Shown here: positions 16,465 through 25,285 of the stretch, in pieces
Position numbering within the stretch: position 1 is the first letter of the stretch
How the letters are laid out: each line of letters begins with the position of its first letter
Assembly (NCBI RefSeq): GCF_030419005.1
Contig: NZ_CP106951.1
Location: forward strand, 3,658,001-3,722,000
DNA length: 64,000 nt
Reading direction: 5' to 3'
Source: Eleftheria terrae
GTDB taxonomy: Bacteria > Pseudomonadota > Gammaproteobacteria > Burkholderiales > Burkholderiaceae_C
Notes under the pieces: generated by a model
Told to the model about the DNA's origin: nothing
Database searches by the model: none
The model's input: the letters and a program-made list of their open reading frames with translations, nothing else
Made by a program: the position numbers and the translations under genes

Positions 16465-17057
16465 GCGTGGTCCTGCTCTCCGAGCAATTGGGTGTCGATG
16501 GCGTCGCACAGACAGTGCAGCGCCAGGATGTGGACTTCCTGGATGCGGGCGGTGCGCTCGTGCGGCACGCAGATGTGCACGTCGGTCTCGGCCAGCAATT
16601 CCTTCATGCGGCCGCCGCCGCGGCCGGTCAGGGCCACCACCGTCATCTCCTTGTCGTGCGCCGCCTGCACGGCGGCCAGCACGTTGGCGGAATTGCCGCT
16701 GGTCGACAGCGCGAACAGCACGTCGCCGGGCTGGCCGAGGGCCTGCACCTGCTTGGAGAACACCTGTCCGAAGTCATAGTCGTTGCCGACCGCCGTCAGG
16801 ATCGAGGTGTCGGTGGTCAGCGCGATGGCCGGCAGGCCGGGCCGCTCCCGCTCGAAGCGCCCGACGAATTCGGCCGCGAAGTGCTGTGCATCGCTGGCCG
16901 AACCGCCGTTGCCGCAAATCAGCACCTTGCCGCCGGCGGTCAGGCAGCCCAGCACGGCCTGCGTCGCGTCCGCGATGGGGCGCGCGAGCAGGTCGGCCGA
17001 CTGGTATTTGAGGTCGGCGCTTTCGAAAAACTGTTGTTGGATGCGTTGTTCGAGCAT
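16461..17057 (-). CDS. diaA: SIS-domain protein, DiaA-type (GmhA-like)
   Basis: A 198-residue sugar isomerase (SIS) domain protein with [36 protein letters not shown] and [16 protein letters not shown]. The fold is shared by GmhA (sedoheptulose-7-phosphate isomerase) and DiaA (DnaA initiator-associating factor). Position between yraN and dolP, as in E. coli, favours DiaA. Residues used by GmhA catalysis cannot be ruled out from sequence alone, so an LPS heptose role stays possible. The start is taken at the ATG at 17055-17057; a longer frame to 17153 adds a basic, family-atypical leader. Confidence 0.85.
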   Translation of the reverse strand: MLEQRIQQQFFESADLKYQSADLLARPIADATQAVLGCLTAGGKVLICGNGGSASDAQHFAAEFVGRFERERPGLPAIALTTDTSILTAVGNDYDFGQVFSKQVQALGQPGDVLFALSTSGNSANVLAAVQAAHDKEMTVVALTGRGGGRMKELLAETDVHICVPHERTARIQEVHILALHCLCDAIDTQLLGEQDHA

Positions 17058-17122
17058 GGCTGCCGATGATAAGTCACCCGTGAGTGACTCCCGCGCTGCG
17101 CGGCGGTTCCGGCGCGGCGGGA

Positions 17123-17494
17123 TCACTCGGCCATGAAGGCGGCCTGCAACCACTGGAGCCGCTCGCCGTCGATGGCCACCACGTCGAAGCGGCAGGGCGG
17201 TGGCGCCGGCAGCCGCAACAGGAAATGGCGGGCCGCCAGCACCAGGCGGCGCTGCTTGGCCGGCCCGACGCTGGCGGCGGCCCCGCCATGGCGGGCATTG
17301 CGCCGCTGCCGCACCTCGACGAACACCAGCGTGCCGTCGCCGCTGCGCAGGATCAGGTCCACTTCGCCGGCCGGGCGGCCGGGGCCGCCGGCAACGCGAT
17401 AATTGCGCTGCACCAGCGTCAAGCCCGCCCGCTGCAAGAAGGCCAGCGCGCGATCCTCCCCCCTCTCACCCGAGCGTTGATCCGTCGTGACCAT
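17123..17494 (-). CDS. yraN: YraN family (UPF0102) predicted endonuclease-like protein
   Basis: A 123-residue protein with the compact restriction-endonuclease-like fold of UPF0102: [16 protein letters not shown], an EVDLI motif and [10 protein letters not shown], which give the D..ExK-like arrangement of the family (here ExR). Molecular function is unsettled. Its start overlaps that of the divergent rsmI by 8 bases, so the two genes must share a very compact promoter region or use promoters inside each other. Confidence 0.93.
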   Translation of the reverse strand: MVTTDQRSGERGEDRALAFLQRAGLTLVQRNYRVAGGPGRPAGEVDLILRSGDGTLVFVEVRQRRNARHGGAAASVGPAKQRRLVLAARHFLLRLPAPPPCRFDVVAIDGERLQWLQAAFMAE

Positions 17495-18401
17495 CGAGGC
17501 CTCATCGTCCTTGTTGCTGCAGGCTGCCGCACAGGCCGCCGGCGCGCAGCAGTATCCCTCCGGCGCGCTCTACGTGGTCGCCACCCCGATCGGCAACCTG
17601 GCCGACATCACGCTGCGCGCCCTGCATGTGCTAGGCCTGTGTGATGCGGTGGCCTGCGAAGACACCCGCCACACCGCCGCCCTGCTGCGCCACTACGGCC
17701 TGGAGCGGCCCCTGCTCGCGGTGCATGAGCACAACGAACGCGAGGCGGCCCAGGCGGTGCTTGCGCGCCTGGCGGCCGGGGAGCGGGTGGCCTACGTCAG
17801 CGACGCCGGCACGCCGGCCGTGTCGGACCCCGGCGCGCGCCTGGTCGCAGCCGCGCGTGCCGGCGGCTACCGCGCGGTGCCGGTGCCCGGCGTCAGCAGC
17901 GCCACCGCGGCGCTGTGCGTGGCCGGCGACCCGCAGCCGGGCGGCTTCTGCTTCGTCGGCTTCCTGCCAAGCAAGGCCCGCGAGCTCGAGCAGGCCCTGC
18001 AGGCCGTGGCGGGGCGTGTTGAGGCACAGGTGCTGTTCGAGGCGCCGCACCGCATCGAAGCCCTGGCCCGCGCACTGGCGGCCGCCTGCGGCGAGCGCCG
18101 GCTGACGGTGTGCCGCGAGCTGACCAAGCAGTTCGAGCAGGTCGATACCCTGCTCGCCAGCGCACTGCCCGCCTGGCTCGCCGAGGATGCCAACCGGCGC
18201 CGCGGCGAGTTCGTGCTGGTGCTGCATGCGCAGGATGCGCCGGCCGCCGATGCGCTGGCCCAGGCCGAGCCGGTGCTGGTCGCGCTGGTCGAGGCCTTGC
18301 CGCTGAAGCAGGCCGTGGCGCTGGCGGCGCAACTCACCGGCGCGCCGCGCAATGCCCTCTACGAGCGCGCGCTGGCGCTGCGCCAGCAGGCGGGCGATTG
18401 A
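17487..18401 (+). CDS. rsmI: 16S rRNA (cytidine1402-2'-O)-methyltransferase RsmI
   Basis: RsmI 2'-O-methylates C1402 in the decoding centre of 16S rRNA using SAM. The 304-residue protein has [42 protein letters not shown] and [14 protein letters not shown], all hallmarks of the tetrapyrrole-methylase-fold rRNA enzyme. The start is a GTG at 17487. It faces yraN, as in many proteobacteria. The lpoA gene that E. coli has between rsmI and yraN is absent here. Confidence 0.97.
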   Translation: MTIEASSSLLLQAAAQAAGAQQYPSGALYVVATPIGNLADITLRALHVLGLCDAVACEDTRHTAALLRHYGLERPLLAVHEHNEREAAQAVLARLAAGERVAYVSDAGTPAVSDPGARLVAAARAGGYRAVPVPGVSSATAALCVAGDPQPGGFCFVGFLPSKARELEQALQAVAGRVEAQVLFEAPHRIEALARALAAACGERRLTVCRELTKQFEQVDTLLASALPAWLAEDANRRRGEFVLVLHAQDAPAADALAQAEPVLVALVEALPLKQAVALAAQLTGAPRNALYERALALRQQAGD

Positions 18402-18419
18402 GCCAGGGCGGCTGACGCC

Positions 18420-19469
18420 TCAACGCCGCTCGACCACCATCGGCACCAGCTTCAAGGCGTCCTGCAGCCGCAGGGCGGTGCTGGCGGCTTCGGCGCGTGT
18501 CGGGTACGGGCCGGCTTGCAGCCGGAACAGCGCGGTGTCCTCGAAGATGCCCAGGACCGGCTTGAGCCAGTCCAGTTCGCCGCTGACGCGGCGATGGAAG
18601 CTCTCGGCACCCGAGCGTTGCCGGAACACCCCCAGCTGCACCCAGAAGCCCGTCGGCGCGGCTTCGCCCGGTCCCGGGCCCGTCGTGGTGGCACTCGCCA
18701 CCACGGGGGCGGGCGTTGCGTTCTCCACCACGGCCGCAGCCTGGGGGGCCGGTGCGGCCGCGGGCGCTACGGGCGGAGCGGCCGCGGGCGGCTCCGCCGG
18801 GGGAGGCGCCGGTGGATCGGCCGCGACCGGCTCGCTGCGGGCGACCGTGGTCGCATCCGGCGGGGCCTCGCGGCGCCAGGTGCCGGCACGGATCTCGCCG
18901 TGCGTGAGGCGCTCCACCTCCACTTCGGCACTGCCACGTTTCAGGAAACCGAGCTTCAGCGCGGCCGCGTAGCTGACATCGATGATGCGCTTGCTGTGGA
19001 AGGGGCCGCGGTCGTTGATGCGGACCACCACCTCGCGTCCGGAGGCCACATGCCGCACCCGCGCATAGCTGGGTATCGGCAAGGTCGGGTGGGCGGCCGA
19101 CATCGCGTACATGTCGTAGACCTCGCCGCTGGAGGTGCGGCGGCCGTGGAACTTGCGGCCGTACCAGGAGGCGATGCCTCGCTCGCGGTAGGGCCGGTCC
19201 TCGACCACCGGGACATAGTCGCGTCCGGCCACGCTGTAGGGGCGGTTCGCGGCGCGGGCCAGCGGCTCGACGCGGGGCTCGGCATCCGGCAGGTTGGCCA
19301 GGCCGGGCGGGACGTTGTCGCCGGGGCCGTCGGCACCCGGCGCACTGGCCGGCCGCTTCGACGGGCCGGGGCCGGAAGCGCAGCCGACCAGGGCGAGCAG
19401 GGTGGCCGCCGCCAGTGCGGAGGCGAGCCGGCACAGCCGGCGCGGCGGGAAAACAGGCGAATCAGACAT
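18420..19469 (-). CDS. rlpA: RlpA-family septal ring lytic transglycosylase with SPOR domain
   Basis: RlpA cleaves denuded peptidoglycan glycan strands at the septum. The 349-residue lipoprotein has lipobox LVGC, a double-psi beta-barrel (GIASWYGRKFHGRRTSSGE, VVVRINDRGPFHSKRIIDVS), then a long Pro/Ala linker (about residues 200-265), and a C-terminal SPOR domain (FWVQLGVFRQRSGAESFHRR to QAGPYPTRAEAASTA) that targets septal peptidoglycan. The start is the ATG at 19467-19469; a longer frame upstream is not preceded by a signal peptide. It is convergent with rsmI. Genes often linked to rlpA (dacA, mrdB) are not adjacent. Confidence 0.94.
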   Translation of the reverse strand: MSDSPVFPPRRLCRLASALAAATLLALVGCASGPGPSKRPASAPGADGPGDNVPPGLANLPDAEPRVEPLARAANRPYSVAGRDYVPVVEDRPYRERGIASWYGRKFHGRRTSSGEVYDMYAMSAAHPTLPIPSYARVRHVASGREVVVRINDRGPFHSKRIIDVSYAAALKLGFLKRGSAEVEVERLTHGEIRAGTWRREAPPDATTVARSEPVAADPPAPPPAEPPAAAPPVAPAAAPAPQAAAVVENATPAPVVASATTTGPGPGEAAPTGFWVQLGVFRQRSGAESFHRRVSGELDWLKPVLGIFEDTALFRLQAGPYPTRAEAASTALRLQDALKLVPMVVERR

Positions 19470-19780
19470 GGCGCGAGCGTAAACGAGCCGGCGCAGCGCA
19501 TTCCAGCCACCGCCCGGCCAGCGCGTCAGCGCTTGTGAACGATTGCCGCCTGGCCGCCCTGGCGTGGCGCGAGGCAGTGCGCCAGGCAGGCTGCCGGCGG
19601 CGTGCGGGCGGCCGTCGAACGTTCCGCAACCTTCTTTACGGCCAGCAGCGGCAGTGCCCGTCCGGGGCGCCGGCACCCTGGGAACGGCAACTGCTGCAAG
19701 CCGGCGGTCAACAACGGAAAGGAGTGCAACCGTGCCCAGCCCTGCTTGCGGCCGCCCCGCGTGGCCACGGAGGACCGCCG
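19470..19780. other. Intergenic region between rlpA and the DedA gene
   Basis: 311 bases between divergent genes. I see no convincing coding frame, RNA gene or repeat. It must contain both promoters; no clear -35/-10 pair stands out in the GC-rich sequence. A GGAGG ribosome-binding site lies just before 19781. Confidence 0.5.
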
Positions 19781-20407
19781 ATGCTTGAGTGGATCATCCA
19801 GGTCATCACCGAACATGGCTACTTGGCGGTGCTGCTGCTGATGTGCGCCGAGAACCTGTTCCCGCCGCTGCCGTCCGAGCTGATCATGCCGTTCGCCGGC
19901 TTTGCCGCTGCCCGCGGCGACCTCGGCCTGGCGGGGGTGGTGGCCAGTGGCACGCTCGGCTCTTTGCTGGGGGCGCTGCCCTGGTACCTGGCCGGCCGCC
20001 GCCTGGGCAGCGAGCGCCTGCGGCGCCTGGCCGAGCGCCATGGCCGCTGGCTGGCGGTGTCCGCCGAGGACCTGGACCGGGCCGAGGCATGGTTTCAGCG
20101 CCATGGCGCGGCGGTGCTGGTGCTGGGGCGCATGGTGCCGGGGGTGCGCACGCTGGTGGCGGTGCCGGCCGGGCTGGCGGCGCTGCCATGTCGGGCCTTC
20201 CTGGCCTGGTCGCTGCTGGGCTCGCTGCTCTGGACCAGCCTGCTCACGGCGGCCGGCTACCTGCTGGAAAGCCAGTTCGAGGCGGTTGCCGGCTGGCTCG
20301 ATCCGGTGGCCAAGGCGGTGTTGGCGGTCCTGCTGCTCACCTACCTCGTCCGGGTGCTGCGCCTGCGCCGCCGGGGTGCTGCCGGCTCAAACGCTGGCCG
20401 GGGGTGA
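19781..20407 (+). CDS. DedA family membrane protein
   Basis: A 208-residue integral membrane protein of the DedA/VTT superfamily, which is linked to lipid-carrier flipping and envelope homeostasis. Family segments are CAENLFPPLPSELIMPFAG with its membrane-embedded acidic residues, GSLLGALPWYLAGRRLG, FQRHGAAVLVLGRMVPGVRT and VPAGLAALPCRAFLAWSLLG (the G-R-P-G-R pattern). The start at 19781 follows GGAGG. The last 21 bases overlap the 3' end of the convergent response-regulator gene. Confidence 0.93.
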   Translation: MLEWIIQVITEHGYLAVLLLMCAENLFPPLPSELIMPFAGFAAARGDLGLAGVVASGTLGSLLGALPWYLAGRRLGSERLRRLAERHGRWLAVSAEDLDRAEAWFQRHGAAVLVLGRMVPGVRTLVAVPAGLAALPCRAFLAWSLLGSLLWTSLLTAAGYLLESQFEAVAGWLDPVAKAVLAVLLLTYLVRVLRLRRRGAAGSNAGRG

Positions 20408-21733
20408 GCACGTCGATTCCCTGCCAGGCAGCGGCACATGGCGATGGACCTCCCGCGCCAGCGCGGCGAGGTCCATCGGCTTGCTCAGGTAGGCGTCCAT
20501 CCCGGCATCGCGGCAGGCCTGCTGGTCGGCTTCGGTCACGAGCGCGGTGGCGGCAATGATGGGGAAGTGCCGCAGCTGGCCAGCGGCCTGGCGGCGCCGC
20601 AGTTCCCGCGTCGCATCCAGGCCCGAGAGACGGGGCATCATCACGTCCATCAACACGCCGTCCGGGGGACATGCCTGGCAACGGTCCACCGCGGCCTGGC
20701 CGTCATCCACCACCTCGACCTCGTAGCCCAGCACCTTCAGCATCTCGCAGAACAGGTGCTGGTTGACCTCGTTGTCGTCGGCCACCAGCAGGCGCGGGCG
20801 GCTCTCGGCGGAGCCGCTCCCGGCGCGCTCGTGGGGCGCCGGCGCTGCCGGCCGTGCGGCATGCCGCGTCAGCCCCACCAGCTGACCGGGGCTGAGCGGC
20901 AGTGGCAAGGTGAGGACGTCGCCCGGCATCGCCGCAGCCGCATCGGTGTCTTCCTGCAGCGGCGAAAACACCATGGCGGTGCCGGGGCCCAGGTGGCGAC
21001 GCAGGCGGGTGAAATCCGCCGCCGTCACGCCGAACATCGGACAGCCCAGCGCCAGGGCGGGCGCCGGCTCCGGCTGCGGTGCGTTCAGTGCGTCGCAGGC
21101 GTCATCCACCGTGCCGAGCACGCGCACATGCCAGCCCAGCCGTTGCAGCCGGCGGGCGAGCGATTCATAGACGACCGGTGGCTGGCCGATGAGCCAGGCC
21201 TCCGCGCCCCGGGCGTCGGGCGGGTCGCGCGGCTCATGCGGGCCATTCCCGGGCTGGCAGTCGAGGTGGAAGTCGGCACGGACCAGCAGGCCTTCGCCGG
21301 GCAATCGATCGACCTGCAGGTGCCCCTGCAAGGCGTCGCAGGCTTCACGCACCTGCCACAGGCCGTCGATCTCGGCCGGCCCTTGAGGCGCCTGGCCGGG
21401 CGCTGCCAGGGCGGAGAAGAACGAGCTGTCAGCCTGCAGGCCCGAGCCGGCGGCCGCCACCTGCAGCTGCAGCCGCAAGCGGTCTGGCGCGCGGCGATCG
21501 CCCTGCACAGAGAAGAACACGCTGCCCTGCCGCGCCGCGTCGATCGCCCGGCCCACCAGGTAGTGCGCCACCCGCTGCACCAGGGCGGCATCGGCCGCCT
21601 CGGTCTGGGGCCAGTCGCCTTCATAGTCGAAGAAGAACTGCACCTGGCGTGACAGCGCCCTGGACAGGTGGTCGCGGCCCACGCGGGTCAGCATTTCGCT
21701 CAGGTCGACAGGGGAGTTGGCATCCGCTGGCAT
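20387..21733 (-). CDS. Hybrid response regulator with degenerate kinase-like N-terminus
   Basis: A 448-residue protein. The first 180 residues resemble the region after the phospho-acceptor helix and a GHKL ATPase lobe (LVQRVAHYLVGRAIDAA, VFFSVQGDR), but the N and G boxes needed for ATP binding are not recognisable. A middle part (about 185-290) resembles a pseudo-receiver. The C-terminus is a canonical receiver: LLVADDNEVNQ, phospho-acceptor in DGVLMDVMMPRLSG, ATALVTEAD and LSKPMDL. It probably acts as a phosphate acceptor or scaffold for a kinase encoded elsewhere. It overlaps the DedA gene by 21 bases at the 3' end. No partner kinase is adjacent. Confidence 0.82.
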   Translation of the reverse strand: MPADANSPVDLSEMLTRVGRDHLSRALSRQVQFFFDYEGDWPQTEAADAALVQRVAHYLVGRAIDAARQGSVFFSVQGDRRAPDRLRLQLQVAAAGSGLQADSSFFSALAAPGQAPQGPAEIDGLWQVREACDALQGHLQVDRLPGEGLLVRADFHLDCQPGNGPHEPRDPPDARGAEAWLIGQPPVVYESLARRLQRLGWHVRVLGTVDDACDALNAPQPEPAPALALGCPMFGVTAADFTRLRRHLGPGTAMVFSPLQEDTDAAAAMPGDVLTLPLPLSPGQLVGLTRHAARPAAPAPHERAGSGSAESRPRLLVADDNEVNQHLFCEMLKVLGYEVEVVDDGQAAVDRCQACPPDGVLMDVMMPRLSGLDATRELRRRQAAGQLRHFPIIAATALVTEADQQACRDAGMDAYLSKPMDLAALAREVHRHVPLPGRESTCSPPASV

Positions 21734-21907
21734 GGAGGTTCTCTGGAGGGCCGGCTAGGGGGCCCGGTGCGCCGGGCGGCCGGGTGGGCCTGCTTCCCGG
21801 CAACCAAAGCAAGTGACATACCTGTGCTGTGGCCGGGACGCCGGCGCGCGCTGGGCGCCACGGCCGTCGGGCGGGGTCGGGTGATGATGCAGCCGGGCGC
21901 AGGCGCC

Positions 21908-22147
21908 TCAGTCCAGGCCGCCGCGCCGGCTGTATTCGCTCCACGCGAGCCGGGCAGCTTCCTGCAGGTGTTGCGGTGCGCGGCTCAGCTGCAGATGGCA
22001 GATCCAGTGCTGCAGGCCGTCATCGACTTCCGACGACCACTGGTCCTCGCGTGCGAACTGCGCCAGGGCGCCGACTCCGTCAGTGCGGCCGGCCTGCAGG
22101 GTCAGCCAGCGGCCAAAAAGGCGTTTGCGGGGAGTCGTGTAAGCCAT
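21908..22147 (-). CDS. Small YozE/SAM-like protein, function unknown
   Basis: A 79-residue protein starting at the ATG at 22145-22147. The pattern FGRWLTLQAGRTDGVGALA, then an acidic/aromatic stretch (REDQWSS), then HLQEAARLAWSEY resembles the small helical YozE SAM-like fold (W.L.Q...D.IG.LA, then a C-terminal E.A...Y). The function of that family is unknown. It lies alone between the hybrid response regulator and the tRNA-Arg gene. The similarity is by pattern recognition only. Confidence 0.62.
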   Translation of the reverse strand: MAYTTPRKRLFGRWLTLQAGRTDGVGALAQFAREDQWSSEVDDGLQHWICHLQLSRAPQHLQEAARLAWSEYSRRGGLD

Positions 22148-22389
22148 CGAGAAAGCGCCGGGAGGTCAAAAAAGGTGGCGCAGTGTCCCACCGGCGCAAG
22201 CTGCTGGCTGTAGGCCAAGCGCTGACACGAGGGCGTCGCCGCGCAAGGCGACGGTGTGCCGGCGCTGCGCAGCGTGCGAACAGCGGGAAAGGCGGAAGGG
22301 CGCGGCAAGCGGCACCGTTCAGGCCGGCCGCCTGTGATCAACCGACAGGGGCGGCGTTGTGCAGACGACGAGGGCGTCTGGCAAGAAGG

Positions 22390-22465
22390 TGGCGCGCCCG
22401 GCTGGGATCGAACCAGCGACCCTTGGCTTCGGAGGCCAATACTCTATCCACTGAGCTACGGGCGC
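22390..22465 (-). tRNA. tRNA-Arg (anticodon CCG) with encoded CCA
   Basis: On the minus strand the acceptor arm GCGCCCG (5') pairs with CGGGCGC (3'), followed by discriminator G and an encoded CCA (22390-22392). The D arm AGCTCAGTGGATAGAG is standard. The anticodon arm TTGGC-CTCCGAA-GCCAA gives anticodon CCG (22430-22432), and the T arm contains GGTTCGATCC. It reads arginine CGG codons, common in this GC-rich genome. No integrase or attachment-site duplication is seen beside it. Confidence 0.97.
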
Positions 22466-22604
22466 AAAGACGCATATCTTAACCGCTAAAGTGGTTTGTG
22501 CATGACGCAACCGCACTTTGTCGTTGCAACGGGCAAGTCGGCGCCCTCGACGTGTCACGGGCGCGACGGCGGTGCACCCTATCCGGCTGCCAGAGGGCGG
22601 CCCG

Positions 22605-22610
22605 TATAAT
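22605..22610 (+). promoter_or_regulatory. -10 element (TATAAT) of the cytochrome c gene
   Basis: A perfect TATAAT in an otherwise GC-rich region, 68 bases before the cytochrome start. The -35 region at the expected distance is weak, so an activator may be needed. Confidence 0.55.
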
Positions 22611-22677
22611 CCCGAGGTTTTGCAGCGCGGATGCCCGCCCCACCAACATACGCTCCCGCAGTCGAGGATTTGAGCCC

Positions 22678-23580
22678 ATGAGCGACAAACACAACGCCCA
22701 CGACGAACACGACGGCCCGCACGAGGGCCCGATCAAGACGCCCAAGCAATTGATCGTTGCGGTCATCTTCTCGTTCCTGGTTCCCATCGTCGGCATCTTC
22801 CTGCTCGTCACCTTCGTGGTGGCCGACAAGAAGCCCAATGTCGGCAGCGACGCCTTCAGCGAAGAGGCGGTGGCCCGCCGCATCCAGCCCATCGGCTCGG
22901 TGGACCTGAAGGATGTGTCGGACCCGAGCACGCTGAAGGCGGGTGTCGACGTCTTCAAGGCCCAGTGCGCGGCCTGCCACGCCACCGGTGCTGCCGGTGC
23001 TCCCAAGCTGGGTGATGCCGAGGCCTGGGGCCCGCGTGTCGGCAAGGGCTATGACGCGCTGCTGACCTCCGCACTGAAGGGCAAGGGCGCCATGGGCCCG
23101 CAGGGCGGTGGCGACTTCAGCGACCTGGAGATCGGCCGGGCCGTGGTCTACATGGCCAATCAGGCAGGCGGCAAGCTGGAAGAACCGAAGGCGGCTCCTG
23201 CTGCCGCGGCTGCAGCGTCGGCCACCGAGCCGAGCCCGCAGGACAACCAGGCCGCGCAGAATGCCGCCGCCGCGGTGGCCGCGGCCGCCAAGGGAGCCGA
23301 GGCTTCTGCACCTGCAGCCGCCGCCGATGCACAGGCCGCTGCCGCCGTGCCGGCGCTCTATACCCAGGCCTGCCAGGTCTGCCACGCTGCTGGCGTGGCC
23401 GGTGCGCCGAAGGTCGGCGACAAGGCCGCCTGGGCACCTCGCCTGGCACAAGGCGTGGACGGCCTGACCGCCAGCGCCATCAAGGGCAAGGGCGCGATGC
23501 CGCCCAAGGGGGGTGCCGCCGGCGCTTCCGATGCCGACATCAAGGCGGTTGTCACCTACATGGTGAACGCTGCGAAGTGA
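22678..23580 (+). CDS. Membrane-anchored diheme c-type cytochrome (cytochrome c5-like)
   Basis: A 300-residue protein with a charged His/Asp-rich N-terminus, one membrane helix (residues about 23-50, LIVAVIFSFLVPIVGIFLL) that anchors it on the periplasmic side, and two cytochrome c5-type domains. Heme-binding motifs are CAACH near residue 99 and CQVCH near residue 232. The domains are joined by an Ala/Pro-rich linker. Each domain ends with a conserved pattern (KGKGAMGPQGG, KGKGAMPPKGG). It likely shuttles electrons between the bc1 complex and terminal oxidases. It is monocistronic, with its own -10 element and a hairpin terminator. Confidence 0.95.
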   Translation: MSDKHNAHDEHDGPHEGPIKTPKQLIVAVIFSFLVPIVGIFLLVTFVVADKKPNVGSDAFSEEAVARRIQPIGSVDLKDVSDPSTLKAGVDVFKAQCAACHATGAAGAPKLGDAEAWGPRVGKGYDALLTSALKGKGAMGPQGGGDFSDLEIGRAVVYMANQAGGKLEEPKAAPAAAAAASATEPSPQDNQAAQNAAAAVAAAAKGAEASAPAAAADAQAAAAVPALYTQACQVCHAAGVAGAPKVGDKAAWAPRLAQGVDGLTASAIKGKGAMPPKGGAAGASDADIKAVVTYMVNAAK

Positions 23581-23601
23581 GCGGAATCGCTTCGATCTGA
23601 A

Positions 23602-23627
23602 CAAAGGCCGGTCCGTACCGGCCTTTG
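23602..23627 (+). terminator. 11-bp stem-loop terminator after the cytochrome gene
   Basis: CAAAGGCCGGT (23602-23612) pairs perfectly with ACCGGCCTTTG (23617-23627) over the loop CCGT, followed by TCGTTTC. It also lies between convergent genes and could serve both directions. Confidence 0.85.
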
Positions 23628-23705
23628 TCGTTTCTGGGCGGCCGGCAGGCCGGTGCGCCGCCGGCAGGGCAGGGGCCCGGGCGCGTGCGCCTCGGCGGCA
23701 GCCTG

Positions 23706-24242
23706 TCAGTGGCGGTCTTGCTGCGGGCTCAGCTGGTAGCCGAAGCGACGCGGGAACTCGGCGAAGGCCTGCTTCTGCGGCGTCCAGTCGCCGGCCTCGA
23801 CGGCCTGGGCGGCGGCCTCCATGTCGAGGCTGTGCACGATGCCGAAGCCGAGGTCGGTCTCCAGGAAGAGCCGGTCGTGCTCGTCGATCCAGGCCGATGC
23901 GAAGCGCGCCGGCGCGCCGGTGTGCGCGCAGATGAGCACGGGGCCGGCGGGGTCGGCCTGCAGGCGCCACACCCAGGGTGCGGCTTCCAGCTCGACATAG
24001 ACGCGCTGCGGGCCGTTCTGGAAGAACCAGCCACCCTGCTCGTCGGCCGCGTAGTTGCGGTGGATGAATTCCTTGAGCTTGTCGTGCGTGATGCGGCTGC
24101 CCTTGACGGCCGGAAAGGCGCCGGCCGCCTGGATGCGTTCATCGCGCATGTACCAGTCGCCACGCGCGTCGAGCGCGAGCCAGCCGTGGCAGGCCGGCAC
24201 GTTGGGCCACTTCTTCAAGGCAGCCCTGACGATCTCGTCCAT
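23706..24242 (-). CDS. Conserved hypothetical protein, DUF of beta-proteobacteria
   Basis: A 178-residue soluble protein without signal peptide or membrane segment. It begins MDEIVRAALKKWPNVPACHG and contains LDARGDWYMRDERIQAAGAF, EFIHRNYAADEQGGWFFQNG and VYVELEAAPWVWRL. I recognise it as a type common in Burkholderiales but cannot name a function. The start is chosen at the ATG at 24240-24242, six residues inside a slightly longer frame, because MDEIV fits the domain start. It lies downstream of the YheT-type hydrolase gene with a 37-base gap, so the two are probably cotranscribed. Confidence 0.82.
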   Translation of the reverse strand: MDEIVRAALKKWPNVPACHGWLALDARGDWYMRDERIQAAGAFPAVKGSRITHDKLKEFIHRNYAADEQGGWFFQNGPQRVYVELEAAPWVWRLQADPAGPVLICAHTGAPARFASAWIDEHDRLFLETDLGFGIVHSLDMEAAAQAVEAGDWTPQKQAFAEFPRRFGYQLSPQQDRH

Positions 24243-24279
24243 CGTTACACCCCCGATCACGTCAAACCTGCATCGTCGC

Positions 24280-25275
24280 TCAAAGCTGTTGCTGCATCCA
24301 GTTCAGCACCTGCTCCGGGAGTGTCAAGACGTGACCAGGCCAGCGGCCCGAGGGGAAGCCCACATGGCCGCCATGCGACGGCTGCCACAGCGTGACGCAG
24401 GGCCCGACGTCCTGCTGTCGTGGCAGGCTCTCGGCCGGCACGAAGGGATCGTTGCGGGCATTGAGCACCAGCGCCGGCACGCGAATCAGGTGCAGCAGCG
24501 GCTTGGCGGACGCGCGCGCCCAGTAGTCGTCGGTGTCGCGGAAGCCATGCAGGGGCGCGGTGAAGATGTTGTCGAACTCGTAGAGGTCGCGCGCCGCAAG
24601 CAGCCGCTCGCGATCGAACAGGCCGGGGTGCTGTGCGAGCTTGCGCAGCGCCTTGGGCTTCATGCTCTTGAGGAACATGCGGCTGTAGACCAGCTTGTTG
24701 AAGCCGCGGCCGATGGCCGCGCCGCCAGCGGCGAGGTCGATCGGCGAGCTGACGGCACAGACCGCCTTCACCACGCCGGCGGCGCTCTCGCCAGCCTCTT
24801 CGGCCCAGCGCAGCAAGGCATTGCCGCCAAGCGAGACGCCCACCGCGAGCATCGGCCCCGCATGGGCCGCACGCAGGCGTCCCAGCATCCAGCCGATCTC
24901 CTCGTGGTCGCCGGAGTGGTAGGCGCGGGGTGCCAGGTTCAGCTCGCCCGAGCAGCCCCGGAAATGCGGCACCGCATAGTGCCAGCGATGCCGGCCGGCC
25001 CAGTGCGCAAAGGCCTCGGCATAGTGGCTGCGCGAAGAGCCCTCCAGGCCATGGAAGAGCACCAGCAGGGGCGCCTCGGGCGGTGGCGCCTCGCGCGCGT
25101 AGACCAGCCGGTCGACGTCGATGAAGTCCTGGTCGGGGGTCTGCCAGCGCTCGCGGGCATACAGCGGCTGCGGTCCGAGGAAGCGGCGCGAGAACAGCGC
25201 CGGCCAGATGGTCTGGACATTGCCGCCCACCGGCCCGGAGCCGGTCAGCCAGCGCGGTGCACGGTAGGCCAGCAT
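24280..25275 (-). CDS. YheT-family alpha/beta hydrolase
   Basis: A 331-residue hydrolase of the YheT/ABHD1-3 group (putative esterase). It starts MLAYRAPRWLTGSGPVGGN and contains NVQTIWPALFSRR, the oxyanion segment LLVLFHGLEGSSRSHY, the nucleophile elbow GVSLGGNAL, an acid-residue segment LNARNDPFVP and the histidine segment SHGGHVGFPSG, so the Ser-Asp-His triad is complete. The substrate is unknown. A longer upstream frame exists but lacks family similarity. Confidence 0.92.
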   Translation of the reverse strand: MLAYRAPRWLTGSGPVGGNVQTIWPALFSRRFLGPQPLYARERWQTPDQDFIDVDRLVYAREAPPPEAPLLVLFHGLEGSSRSHYAEAFAHWAGRHRWHYAVPHFRGCSGELNLAPRAYHSGDHEEIGWMLGRLRAAHAGPMLAVGVSLGGNALLRWAEEAGESAAGVVKAVCAVSSPIDLAAGGAAIGRGFNKLVYSRMFLKSMKPKALRKLAQHPGLFDRERLLAARDLYEFDNIFTAPLHGFRDTDDYWARASAKPLLHLIRVPALVLNARNDPFVPAESLPRQQDVGPCVTLWQPSHGGHVGFPSGRWPGHVLTLPEQVLNWMQQQL

Positions 25276-25285
25276 GGGCGCCCGC

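Noticed and set aside
22390..22465. tRNA-Arg as an integration site for a mobile element
   Set aside because: No integrase gene or direct-repeat copy of the tRNA 3' end is present on either side.
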